This document shows, piece after piece, positions 1 to 6,842 of a stretch of DNA of 7,923 nucleotides. The stretch's first letter is position 1. Each line of letters opens with the position of its first letter. The notes under the pieces were generated by a model. That model saw only the letters and a list, made by a program, of their open reading frames with translations, did not search any database and was not told the DNA's origin. This DNA comes from Bacillota bacterium (GTDB lineage Bacteria; Bacillota; UBA4882; UBA10575), in contig DOID01000167.1 in assembly GCA_003511465.1 (NCBI GenBank), forward strand, positions 4,810 to 12,732. Direction: 5' to 3'. The position numbers and the translations under genes are program-made.

Positions 1-497
1 CCATCCATGTTGTCCCAGTGGTTAATGAGGCGCAAAGGATTAGTCGGTGCTTCCCTGATCTGTAAAGCGCATAAGTCCTGCTCCGTCTGGAGTAACCTTA
101 AAAAATGATAACTCCCATATAAGAGCCCCCGGTCGGTGAGGGCGGTAATAACCAGATACTCCATGCCCTCACGACGTAGGGTTTTGATGAGGTACCCTTC
201 TTGGTCAAGGGTTGCTTCTTCCGGACCATAAGCCGCATCTACTAACGGACTGTCACCATAGATCCCGAAGAGAACAAACTTCTTCTGGAGGGGGGCCTCG
301 GAAACAATCGGTTCAATGGAGACCATTTTTTTTAAGGCATAAACCACTTCTTCGCGGGCTGAATTTACTACTGGGGTAGTAACGGGAATCACCAGGTTAT
401 TACACCAGTTCTGATAATCCTGGCGTCTGCTACTATTCTGGATCGGTGTGTACTGTAACCAACACTGGTAATCCAAATCCAACACAAATGGTACCAT
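1..497 (-). CDS. aguA: GH67 alpha-glucuronidase, N-terminal part (cut by window edge)
   Basis: This reading frame stays open from an ATG at 497 to the left edge, giving 165 complete codons. The translation contains TDRGLLYGSYHFLRLLQ and ends in NPLRLINHWDNMDG, which are hallmark segments of family GH67 alpha-glucuronidases. The NHWDN stretch leads into the catalytic barrel; full proteins are about 680 residues, so roughly the first quarter is here and the catalytic carboxylates lie outside. The enzyme removes 4-O-methyl-glucuronic acid from the non-reducing end of aldouronic acids. There is no signal peptide, so it should act in the cytoplasm on imported fragments. A GGGGGT run about 8 nt upstream supports the ATG at 497. 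An in-frame TTG at 512 has no ribosome site. It starts 34 nt after the xylanase stop, so the two genes are probably cotranscribed. Family assignment is firm; the symbol follows family usage. Confidence 0.93.
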   Translation of the reverse strand, partial: MVPFVLDLDYQCWLQYTPIQNSSRRQDYQNWCNNLVIPVTTPVVNSAREEVVYALKKMVSIEPIVSEAPLQKKFVLFGIYGDSPLVDAAYGPEEATLDQEGYLIKTLRREGMEYLVITALTDRGLLYGSYHFLRLLQTEQDLCALQIREAPTNPLRLINHWDNMD

Positions 498-531
498 CTC
501 ATCTACCCCCAACTGATATCTATCGTGGTTC

Positions 532-3225
532 TTACTCTGCTTCGTTCCCACCCGACAAAAGTAAACAGCCAAAATACGAGGTGTCTCGATAATCATTACC
601 AATCGGGTCATACCAGGTTACCACGTTCTGCCTGCGTCCGCTGGCATCAGCATCGTTAATCTGGGTATCAAACCCAATGACCACTCCCGCTTCACCCTTA
701 ATGGTCTTGAAGGGGATCGCCGCCTCCACGATATACCCGTCCGCCGTAATTCTCGTCGCGGACTGGAACCGAGCATCCGAACCGTTGGAACCGAAGGTTT
801 GTAGATTATCAAAATTCACTCGGTATTGGGCGTCATCAGCCTCATACGTAATCGTTCTGGCGTTATTCTCATCGATAAAGAACTCCATCGAGTCTTGTTC
901 ATGGGGCTGGGTACCGTCTTTATTTAATAACGGATCAGTCACGTCAGCCCAGACATAGAGATAATCCTCATCCCATAAAGTCCGTACCAAAGCTGTGGCT
1001 TGTTCTTTGGTCCCCTGAACCACGGTTTCGGTGGCGATCGTCTTCGCTTGCAACCAGATGGGATCATACTCCGCATCGATCAACGGAGTACCGGGAAGGG
1101 CTTCTATCAGTTTCATTTCCCTTTTCAACTGAAGGACGCCATATTTTGAGGTATCCCGATTCTGGCTGTGCGTAAGGTCGTTCCAACTAATTACCACCGG
1201 TTCACGCTCCCGCGCGGCATCGGTAATCCGCAGATCAAAGCCGATCTCTTGGTCGAAGGAAAACTCCTGTGTGGAAATGGAGGCTTCTAACCGATAACCA
1301 CCGTCATATTCCTGCACTCGATAAGTAGCACCCCGCGCCCGCTTTCCGTTCCTTGCCAAGACGATCTGTCGGTCATCCTTTTGCACGGTAGCAGTTTTAT
1401 CATTGTTTTGATCAATAAAGACCGCTATCTGATCGCCCTTGTCGACCGTGGTGTCCGGCACATCCACGAAAACGTAGATCAGCCGCTGATCCCAAGCCAC
1501 TTTGAACCTGGCTTGTTGATCACCCATTGCCATCCTAATCCAAGGCGCAGTCTTCCAGGCCGTCTCCTCAACTCCGTCGATGGTCTTCTTGCCCATAAAC
1601 ACATTCAGCTTCTGGGTTAGGATGGGTAATTTCTCCGCGTCAACCATTCCCCAGTACGCCGGCTTTGCTTTGAATTCCTGGTCAAAGGCAAAGGGAGCGT
1701 CCCGCCTGGGGATCGGTCTGTTATGCAGCCATGAATGGTTATCGGCAATTCCCCAGAAGGTTACATTACTGATGTAATCCTTCAGTTCTTTTAACCCGGC
1801 AAATAATTCTCGATAACGGTGCCCCTGTCGGACGATGAGTTCTTGGGGAACCGTTTGGTATGAGGTTTGATCATTTGTATAAACGCTTACATCCATCTCG
1901 GTTAGTTGGTTATCTAAACCAAGCCCCGCAAAAAGTTCGATGGAGGCGCTCAGCGCCGCAACGGAGGGCGCTTCAACATCAACATGAGCCTGATGGCCAA
2001 CGCCGTCAATCGGCACTCCCTTTTCCAATAGTTCCTTGACAAAGTTATAGAGCAAATCTCTTTTCGTCGGATCGGTGGTGCTAAAGTCGTTAATGTACAA
2101 CTTAATATCAGGTCCGCCCACCCTACGTGCGGTGCGGAAAGCGGTTTCAATATAATCGGTTCCGGAGATTTGATACCACTTACTCCTCCGCATACCGTCG
2201 TGTTCTGCCGGATCGATCACTTCATTGACCACATCCCAGTATTTCACCTGATCCTTGTATCTTTCGACAATCGCCGTGATGTGCTGCTCCAAGCGCTTGA
2301 GAAGCAGTTCCTTATTGGCTGCTCTTTTTGCCAGATCCGTTTCTTGAGTCATATCTTTCCCGTCTTCATCCAGAAAAAACCAGTCGCTGCACTGTTGGTG
2401 CCAAACCAGCGTATGGTAGCGTACCTCCATGCTATTTTCTCGGGCGAACTTCACAATTTGGTCGGCACCCGCCCAATTGAAGTTTCCTTCCTGCGGTTGA
2501 ATGCTCACCGGTTTCATCACGTTCTCCGCCACAATGACATTATAGTGTTTCTTGAGGAGTTCGCTTTCGGGTTTGTTCAGTTGTTCCGGCTCCACCGCGG
2601 CACCGATTGTGAAATAATCGGCATAAACGTCACTTAAAGCCGGGAGATCCTGTTCAATCGATCCACCCGTCGCCGTATCTAAGCCCATCCCTTTGATGAT
2701 AACACTGTCAATATAATAGGCGTCAGCGGCATTTTCACTCTCGATATACAAAAGAAGCGTATCCAGATCTTCAGCATAGGAGTATTCTCCGCTGAGCTTA
2801 ACCCACTCTGTATCCTTAACAGATGCCTGGGCCACCGTCGTCCAACTGGTGCTGGCACCAAATTTCTTCTGTTCCATGGTAATCTTAAAGTTAGTGGTAG
2901 CGGCGGGAGTCCCCATGAGCTTGACATAACCGGTAACCTCATAGACCACCTCTTTTTGGAGGACACCAGTCAGGTCCAAACTCGGTCCGTGCCAATTGGC
3001 GGTCCGGTTTGTCGTCTTTAGACTATATGTGCCGGAGTAGGCCGCCTCCCGAACCACTGCGATCTGTACTCCATCGCCCCTGGGGATCCACCCTTGGCCA
3101 TCACCTTCCTCGAAACCATATTCCATTACACCTTCTCCAAGGGCAGATCCGCTAATTAGCGTACACACGGTAAGGAGGCAAAGAGTTAATAAAATTCTAG
3201 TATAAAACCTTAGTTTACCTACCAA
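532..3225 (-). CDS. xynA: Secreted multidomain endo-beta-1,4-xylanase (CBM22-GH10-CBM9-CBM9)
   Basis: This 897-residue enzyme (numbered from the TTG at 3225) cleaves internal beta-1,4 bonds of xylan outside the cell. A basic N-terminus and hydrophobic core form a type I signal peptide, cut near residues 28-30. Next come a CBM22 module (about 33-179, with WIPRGD and NWHGP), a GH10 catalytic barrel (about 193-533) and two CBM9 modules (about 545-701 and 713-891). In GH10, E335 in WDVVNEV is the expected acid/base and E443 in LTEMDV the nucleophile. HTLVWH and TFWGIADNHSW are also typical. The order resembles Thermotoga maritima XynA with one CBM22 fewer. There are no SLH repeats, dockerin or sortase motif, so it is probably released. 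The frame also opens at a TTG at 3234 (900 residues), but that codon abuts the AAGGAG site with no spacer, so 3225 is preferred. It lies downstream of a terminator and ahead of the GH67 gene. Confidence 0.95.
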   Translation of the reverse strand: MVGKLRFYTRILLTLCLLTVCTLISGSALGEGVMEYGFEEGDGQGWIPRGDGVQIAVVREAAYSGTYSLKTTNRTANWHGPSLDLTGVLQKEVVYEVTGYVKLMGTPAATTNFKITMEQKKFGASTSWTTVAQASVKDTEWVKLSGEYSYAEDLDTLLLYIESENAADAYYIDSVIIKGMGLDTATGGSIEQDLPALSDVYADYFTIGAAVEPEQLNKPESELLKKHYNVIVAENVMKPVSIQPQEGNFNWAGADQIVKFARENSMEVRYHTLVWHQQCSDWFFLDEDGKDMTQETDLAKRAANKELLLKRLEQHITAIVERYKDQVKYWDVVNEVIDPAEHDGMRRSKWYQISGTDYIETAFRTARRVGGPDIKLYINDFSTTDPTKRDLLYNFVKELLEKGVPIDGVGHQAHVDVEAPSVAALSASIELFAGLGLDNQLTEMDVSVYTNDQTSYQTVPQELIVRQGHRYRELFAGLKELKDYISNVTFWGIADNHSWLHNRPIPRRDAPFAFDQEFKAKPAYWGMVDAEKLPILTQKLNVFMGKKTIDGVEETAWKTAPWIRMAMGDQQARFKVAWDQRLIYVFVDVPDTTVDKGDQIAVFIDQNNDKTATVQKDDRQIVLARNGKRARGATYRVQEYDGGYRLEASISTQEFSFDQEIGFDLRITDAAREREPVVISWNDLTHSQNRDTSKYGVLQLKREMKLIEALPGTPLIDAEYDPIWLQAKTIATETVVQGTKEQATALVRTLWDEDYLYVWADVTDPLLNKDGTQPHEQDSMEFFIDENNARTITYEADDAQYRVNFDNLQTFGSNGSDARFQSATRITADGYIVEAAIPFKTIKGEAGVVIGFDTQINDADASGRRQNVVTWYDPIGNDYRDTSYFGCLLLSGGNEAE

Positions 3226-3234
3226 TCCGATCAA

Positions 3235-3240
3235 CTCCTT
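3235..3240 (-). promoter_or_regulatory. Shine-Dalgarno AAGGAG that decides the xylanase start
   Basis: AAGGAG is followed directly by TTG (3234-3232) and, 9 nt after the site, by a second in-frame TTG (3225-3223). Only the second has normal spacing, so translation should begin there. No in-frame ATG near the signal peptide competes. Confidence 0.75.
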
Positions 3241-3289
3241 CGTTATTCTCCAGTTACCTCGTGATGTATACTTGTTCCACTATAAACTT

Positions 3290-3313
3290 AAAAAGCCCGG
3301 CCGAAACCGGGCG
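3290..3313 (-). terminator. Rho-independent terminator after the permease genes
   Basis: Read on the minus strand, a 6-bp GC-only stem (GCCCGG / CCGGGC, 3312-3307 with 3300-3295) with loop TTTCGG is followed by five T residues. It lies 16 nt after the second permease stop and 55 nt before the preferred xylanase start. It should end or reduce transcription of the transporter operon before the xylanase. I see no convincing promoter between it and the xylanase. The nearest -10-like words, TATAGT and TATACA, lack good -35 partners, so either the promoter is weak or activator-dependent, or read-through supplies the xylanase and GH67 genes. Confidence 0.85.
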
Positions 3314-3328
3314 TTTCTCGAAAAAATA

Positions 3329-4207
3329 CTATCCTTTAATGGCTCCGGCCAGTGTGCTTTGGATAATCCACCGGTGACCGATCATATACAAAATAACGGT
3401 CGGTGCGGCGGCAATAATGGCAGCAGCTGCATACCTTGGCATATGGTCGGCACCATATGCATTCAAAAACTGAGATACCCGCAACTGCATGGTATAGCGA
3501 TCTGCACTATTAATCATAATTAAGCTTAATAAGTAATCGCTCCATGCCCCCATAAACACAAGCAGGGTAGCTAGGACGGTCGCTGGTTTAGCCAGTGGTA
3601 ACATGATCCGGACAAAAATGCTGGTGTGTCCAGCGCCATCGATCCTCGCCGCTTCTGCCAGTTCATTGGGTAGTTTAACAAAAAAGGAACGATAGATGAT
3701 TGTCCAGAACGGAATCCCAAAGGCGGTCATCGGTAAAAACAACCCCGGAAGCGTATCGGTGATCCCCATCAACCCGCATAACTGATAAAGGGGAATTAGG
3801 ACCATCTGCACCGGCACAAAATAACCGGCTAAAATGAAGTAAAAGAGCACTTCCGTGACTTTACTACGGTACCGCGCGAAAACATATCCCGCCATGGCTG
3901 CCGACGGTACAGTACAAACAATCGCGCCCAAACAAACATATAACGTATTTAAGAGGCCTTGGCCAATCCGGATTACTTTCCAGGCTTCAACAAAGTTTAG
4001 CCAACGAAGCTCTGTCGGCCAGCCCCATGGATTGTAGGCAAATTCTAAACGCGTTTTGAAGACAAACATCCACGGCAAGATTAAAGGTAAGATCACAGTC
4101 AAGGCCAGTAAAACCAGGATCAAGGTCACTAAGATCTCCTTCAATTTTGGACGGTAATGAGGAAAGGATTCCGCCCCAAGGGATAATTTTGCGGTTTTTG
4201 TCTTCAT
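3329..4207 (-). CDS. ABC sugar transporter permease, MalG/CarB-like (COG0395 type)
   Basis: This 292-residue inner-membrane protein is one half of the importer's transmembrane channel. Hydrophobic segments are seen at about 26-50, 86-110, 119-143, 153-172, 209-231 and 260-279, giving six helices, normal for this family. The cytoplasmic EAA loop that docks with the ATPase is EAARIDGAGHTSIFVRIMLP at 185-204. The C-terminus, STLAGAIKG, is typical of MalG-like subunits. Its ATG overlaps the stop of the upstream permease by one base (TAATG), so translation is likely coupled. An AAAGGAT ribosome site lies 11 nt upstream, and a stop codon just upstream in frame excludes an earlier start. Substrate is not readable from the sequence; xylo- or aldouronic oligosaccharides are inferred from the neighbours. 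The terminator follows directly. Confidence 0.93.
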   Translation of the reverse strand: MKTKTAKLSLGAESFPHYRPKLKEILVTLILVLLALTVILPLILPWMFVFKTRLEFAYNPWGWPTELRWLNFVEAWKVIRIGQGLLNTLYVCLGAIVCTVPSAAMAGYVFARYRSKVTEVLFYFILAGYFVPVQMVLIPLYQLCGLMGITDTLPGLFLPMTAFGIPFWTIIYRSFFVKLPNELAEAARIDGAGHTSIFVRIMLPLAKPATVLATLLVFMGAWSDYLLSLIMINSADRYTMQLRVSQFLNAYGADHMPRYAAAAIIAAAPTVILYMIGHRWIIQSTLAGAIKG

Positions 4208-5142
4208 TACGCATCACGATCCTTTCTCTGTAAAGAAAATTGGAGTATAGTGAAGAATAATGACAGCAAGAAGATGATTACACCAACAGCGGCACCCCTA
4301 CCATACTGCCAATTAAGAAAACCGTTTTTATACAGGACAATTCCCAATGTGGAGGTAGCATAACCCGGTCCGCCGGACGTCATCAGCCAAGGCAGGTCAA
4401 ATAGTTTCATGCTCCCGACGATACATAAGAGGGACACAATCCGCAGGGCATAGGAGGTCATGGGGAGAACGATAAACCTGGCGTATTGCCATCGCGTTGC
4501 CCCATCCAACTGGGCAGCCTCTTGAATATCTTTAGGGATCTGTTCGATGTTTGCCATTAGATAAACAATATAAAATCCGGAATAAGCCCAAGTTGCTACG
4601 GCAAAAATGGACCAGAATGCTAGATCTGGATTCCCTAAAAAATCGATCTTCCCTAACCACTCCCATTTAAATTTAGCGGAGAGTGTAGCCATCACGCCAT
4701 TTCTTGGCGCAAACATAAACTTTCCTAGCATGGCGGTGATCGCCGAAGGTAGAACATTTGACAAGTAATAGATCACCCGTAACGGTTTGGTGATTTTGTT
4801 TTTATAGACGGACAAGGAAAAAGCGATAAAAAAGGCTAAAGGAATCTGGATGCAGACACTCCAAAAAGCCCACAAGAGAGCATTTTTTAAACCCATGAGG
4901 AATTCTTCATTCTGAAAAAGCCGGACATAATTCTGGAACCCAATAAACTGAGTCGGGCCGAGGCCGGTCGAACGTGTCATTGAAAGCCGAAAAGTTTCTT
5001 CGATCGGATAATACATGAATACGGCTAGAAACAAGATGGCAGGTAAAAGGAGCACTGATTTGAAGAGTAGGGCATTCCAGTCCCGCGTCTTCATCTTTTT
5101 CTTGCCAGGCATCATTGCATATGCTTTGACGTTCATGTTCAT
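4207..5142 (-). CDS. ABC sugar transporter permease, MalF/UgpA-like (COG1175 type)
   Basis: This is the partner permease, 311 residues from the ATG at 5142. A charged N-terminus with a lysine run precedes the first helix (about 26-43), and further hydrophobic stretches give about six helices. The EAA loop EAAQLDGATRWQYARFIVLP at about 208-227 contacts the ATPase. TSGGPGYATSTL near residue 256 is also characteristic of MalF-like sugar permeases. The frame extends to an ATG at 5169 (320 residues), but that ATG has no ribosome site, while GGAGGTG sits 6 nt before the ATG at 5142. The longer form is therefore probably an over-extension. The gene follows the binding-protein gene after a 307-nt gap and overlaps the next permease by one base. 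No ATPase gene accompanies it here. Confidence 0.93.
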   Translation of the reverse strand: MNMNVKAYAMMPGKKKMKTRDWNALLFKSVLLLPAILFLAVFMYYPIEETFRLSMTRSTGLGPTQFIGFQNYVRLFQNEEFLMGLKNALLWAFWSVCIQIPLAFFIAFSLSVYKNKITKPLRVIYYLSNVLPSAITAMLGKFMFAPRNGVMATLSAKFKWEWLGKIDFLGNPDLAFWSIFAVATWAYSGFYIVYLMANIEQIPKDIQEAAQLDGATRWQYARFIVLPMTSYALRIVSLLCIVGSMKLFDLPWLMTSGGPGYATSTLGIVLYKNGFLNWQYGRGAAVGVIIFLLSLFFTILQFSLQRKDRDA

Positions 5143-5148
5143 CGAAAA

Positions 5149-5155
5149 CACCTCC
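5149..5155 (-). promoter_or_regulatory. Shine-Dalgarno GGAGGTG deciding the MalF-like permease start
   Basis: GGAGGTG ends 6 nt before the ATG at 5142 and lies inside the longer reading that starts at 5169. This is strong evidence for the shorter protein. Confidence 0.8.
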
Positions 5156-5256
5156 AAATCTTGGGACATTATGGTTAATCAGAATCAAAAACGAAGTCGA
5201 GAGGTTTTCATTCTGTCTTCCGTTCGCATTCACGCTTGAACTTTTTGGGTTGTCAT

Positions 5257-5270
5257 AGCAAAAGTTTGCT
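5257..5270. promoter_or_regulatory. 14-bp palindrome resembling the LacI operator
   Basis: AGCAAAAGTTTGCT has perfect 6-bp arms around a central AG. Its inner 12 bases match 9 of 12 in the stronger operator ACAAACGTTTGT at 6849-6860. The centre is AG instead of the CG usual for LacI-family sites, so binding would be weaker if it occurs. It could equally be a chance or RNA-level hairpin. Confidence 0.3.
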
Positions 5271-5330
5271 CATAACCACGATTCATTGATAACAAACATC
5301 TTTAACCTTTGCCAACTGAAAACGCACTAA

Positions 5331-5358
5331 AATATATTGGAGGAACAAAGCTAAACAA
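5331..5358 (-). promoter_or_regulatory. Possible weak internal promoter for the permeases
   Basis: On the minus strand TTGTTT (5358-5353), a 16-bp spacer and TATATT (5336-5331) form a sigma-A-like pair. The -35 is poor (3 of 6) and the -10 fair (5 of 6). In an AT-rich gap this may be chance. Confidence 0.22.
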
Positions 5359-5400
5359 GAAACCATGAGGCCAATAAATTTCGGGTAGTTCCAAATCCCA

Positions 5401-5435
5401 GGATAAGCGGGGGAAAGATACGCCCCCGCTTATCC
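5401..5435 (-). repeat. Perfect 13-bp hairpin just after the binding-protein gene
   Basis: GGATAAGCGGGGG (5401-5413) pairs perfectly with 5423-5435 around a 9-nt loop. It starts 14 nt after the stop of the binding-protein gene. On the minus strand the stem is followed by TGGGATTT, not a T-tract, so it is not a classic terminator. Stable hairpins at this place in sugar ABC operons (known for malE-malF) protect the upstream mRNA and lower downstream expression; that role is inferred here. Confidence 0.8.
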
Positions 5436-5449
5436 ATTTACTTATTTCC

Positions 5450-6718
5450 TTATTTCGCAGGACCTAAGTTCTCTTCTACCAGCATTTCGTAATTAGTTAA
5501 GAGCTTCTTCACATCAGTATTGGGCATTAAGAACTGCTGTAGGGTATCATTGAGCGGCGCGGTAACCGTCATTGGTAAATCCTGATCCCACCAGAATTGG
5601 ATTCCTTCGGCCTGTGCAAAGACGGCAGAAGCCATCTCAGTCATACGAGAGGGGGCTGGCACACCAGGCACTGAGCAGATCCGGCCTGGTTCAGCCGAAC
5701 AAGCTTCAACACTCATGGCGTATTTCATAAAGCGCACAACGGCATCTTTATTTTTCGCTGCAACTCTGGTCGCGGCAAACCCAATATCAGGCATACCCAT
5801 CATGTCGGTACCTTTACCGATTCCACCCTTCATCTCAGGAAAGGCGTAGAAACCGATTTTTTGATCCGTAAGCTCTGAATCGGAATACTGGGCGCACTTC
5901 CAGGACCCAGTAACGCGCATAGCGGCTTGTCCTGTATACATCAGGTTATCGGCGTCACCGTCTGCTTCACCCAACGGCATGTCGCCAAAGTAGCCTTTCT
6001 TGGCCCAATTCTGATACAACTGTGCAGCCTTGACAAAGGGTTCACTATCAAAACGGCCTTTTCTTGCTGCAGCGTCATTGAAGGCCTGGAGTCCACCGAA
6101 ACGGTCCACCAGATACATGTACATCGCCAGCACTGGCCATTTATCCCGAGCGCCGACCACAAACGGTTGGATACCGTTAGCCATGAGCTTATCCGCTACA
6201 TTTTCCATCTCATCAATCGTGGTTGGTACTTTCAGGTTATATTTGTCAAAGATATCTTCATTTAAATACAAACCGGCGATAGCAAAGAAGGGGGACACCC
6301 CGTAGATCTTACCTTTCCAAGTCATGGCCTGTTGAGCAGCGGCGCTACCAGGAATATTCTTCAATTCCTTGGTCAAATCAAGTAAACGTTTGGCATCGGC
6401 ATATTCGCCCATCAAAGAACCGCCCCAGCTCTGGAAGATGTGGGGAAGGTCGCGGTTATTAGCCATCGCGACTTTGGTCTTATCCGTTAGACCCGGATCC
6501 CCTAGCGCAAGGTATTCCACTTCAATATCAGGGTTCTGCGCCTTAAAGCCATCAAGCAACGCTTTAATATACGCATGAGCCGGATCATCATCCGGAAGAT
6601 CCCTACCCCACACCACCAATTTTGTTTTGCTGGCGGCTGAAACGGATAACATCCCCACTACCATGACAACGACGAGAAGCATCGCCAAGAAAATAGTTTT
6701 TTTGGACTTAAACAACAT
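5450..6718 (-). CDS. Extracytoplasmic sugar-binding protein of the ABC importer (COG1653 type)
   Basis: This 422-residue protein should capture oligosaccharides outside the membrane and deliver them to the two permeases downstream. Residues 1-28 are a signal peptide: a KSKK basic end, a long Leu/Val/Met core and a VSA-A cleavage site. The mature start KTKLVVWGRD and the segments DLPHIFQSWGG, KWPVLAMYMYLVDRFGG and YTGQAAMRVTGSWK are typical of family 1 solute-binding proteins (SBP_bac_1/8), and the length is normal. There is no cysteine in the signal region, so it is not a lipoprotein, unlike most such proteins in Gram-positive bacteria. A GGGAGGG site precedes the ATG by only about 3-4 nt, immediately after the stop of the leader ORF, suggesting coupled translation. 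The ligand is inferred from the xylanase and alpha-glucuronidase genes; other xylan or hemicellulose oligomers are possible. Confidence 0.93.
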   Translation of the reverse strand: MLFKSKKTIFLAMLLVVVMVVGMLSVSAASKTKLVVWGRDLPDDDPAHAYIKALLDGFKAQNPDIEVEYLALGDPGLTDKTKVAMANNRDLPHIFQSWGGSLMGEYADAKRLLDLTKELKNIPGSAAAQQAMTWKGKIYGVSPFFAIAGLYLNEDIFDKYNLKVPTTIDEMENVADKLMANGIQPFVVGARDKWPVLAMYMYLVDRFGGLQAFNDAAARKGRFDSEPFVKAAQLYQNWAKKGYFGDMPLGEADGDADNLMYTGQAAMRVTGSWKCAQYSDSELTDQKIGFYAFPEMKGGIGKGTDMMGMPDIGFAATRVAAKNKDAVVRFMKYAMSVEACSAEPGRICSVPGVPAPSRMTEMASAVFAQAEGIQFWWDQDLPMTVTAPLNDTLQQFLMPNTDVKKLLTNYEMLVEENLGPAK

Positions 6719-6727
6719 AATCCCTCC

Positions 6728-6784
6728 CTAGTATTTTTTAAGATAAAGCCCGAGAGCCTCCGCACCACCTCGCGGAAGAAACAT
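6728..6784 (-). CDS. 18-codon leader ORF upstream of the binding-protein gene
   Basis: The peptide reads MFLPRGGAEALGLYLKKY and ends in TAG 9 nt before the ATG of the binding-protein gene. Its ATG lies 6 nt after an 18-nt purine run containing full anti-Shine-Dalgarno complements, so ribosomes should load here strongly. The TAG abuts the ribosome site of the next gene (6727-6721), an arrangement suited to translational coupling. I recognise no family. It has no run of rare or repeated codons like classic attenuation peptides, and no terminator follows it. It may be a loading or coupling leader, or a small protein in its own right. Confidence 0.55.
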   Translation of the reverse strand: MFLPRGGAEALGLYLKKY

Positions 6785-6790
6785 AATCGT

Positions 6791-6808
6791 CTCCTCCTCA
6801 CCTCCTTC
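6791..6808 (-). promoter_or_regulatory. Exceptionally strong tandem Shine-Dalgarno of the leader ORF
   Basis: The minus strand reads GAAGGAGGTGAGGAGGAG, which contains AAGGAGGTGA followed by GGAGGAG. The latter is 6 nt from the leader ATG at 6784. The only start codon served at this distance is that of the leader ORF; the binding-protein ATG is about 70 nt away with its own site. Confidence 0.8.
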
Positions 6809-6842
6809 AATAAAACCTTCTGCTTTTCCCTAGTAATCTGAT

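Larger units (their letters stand above)
5143..5449 (-). other. 307-nt intercistronic region between binding protein and permeases
   Basis: This gap is long for a transporter operon. It holds the 13-bp hairpin at 5401-5435, a weak promoter-like pair at 5331-5358, a 14-bp palindrome at 5257-5270 and the ribosome site of the MalF-like permease. I see no convincing small ORF with a ribosome site, and no T-tracted terminator. It may act to set expression of the binding protein above that of the permeases. Confidence 0.6.

Noticed and set aside
2170..2637. 155-codon plus-strand ORF opposite the GH10 domain
   Set aside because: It lies entirely antisense to the catalytic domain, has no recognisable domain and no good ribosome site. 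It is a shadow of the xylanase gene.
532..3225. Xylanase as a lipoprotein through LTVC in the signal peptide
   Set aside because: The residue before the cysteine is Val, not Gly, Ala or Ser, and the cysteine lies inside the hydrophobic core. A later type I cleavage site fits better.
4907..5233. 108-codon minus-strand ORF starting upstream of the MalF-like permease
   Set aside because: It overlaps the permease in another frame and the encoded sequence has no membrane or other domain character.
6382..6393. GTAAACGTTTGG inside the binding-protein gene, similar to the operator core
   Set aside because: It matches 9 of 12 bases but is not palindromic beyond the core and is explained by coding sequence. 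A roadblock role is possible but unsupported.
6719..6842. Riboswitch or attenuator in the transporter leader
   Set aside because: Only short imperfect stems are visible, with no terminator and T-tract and no riboswitch core that I recognise. The small ORF explains the region better.
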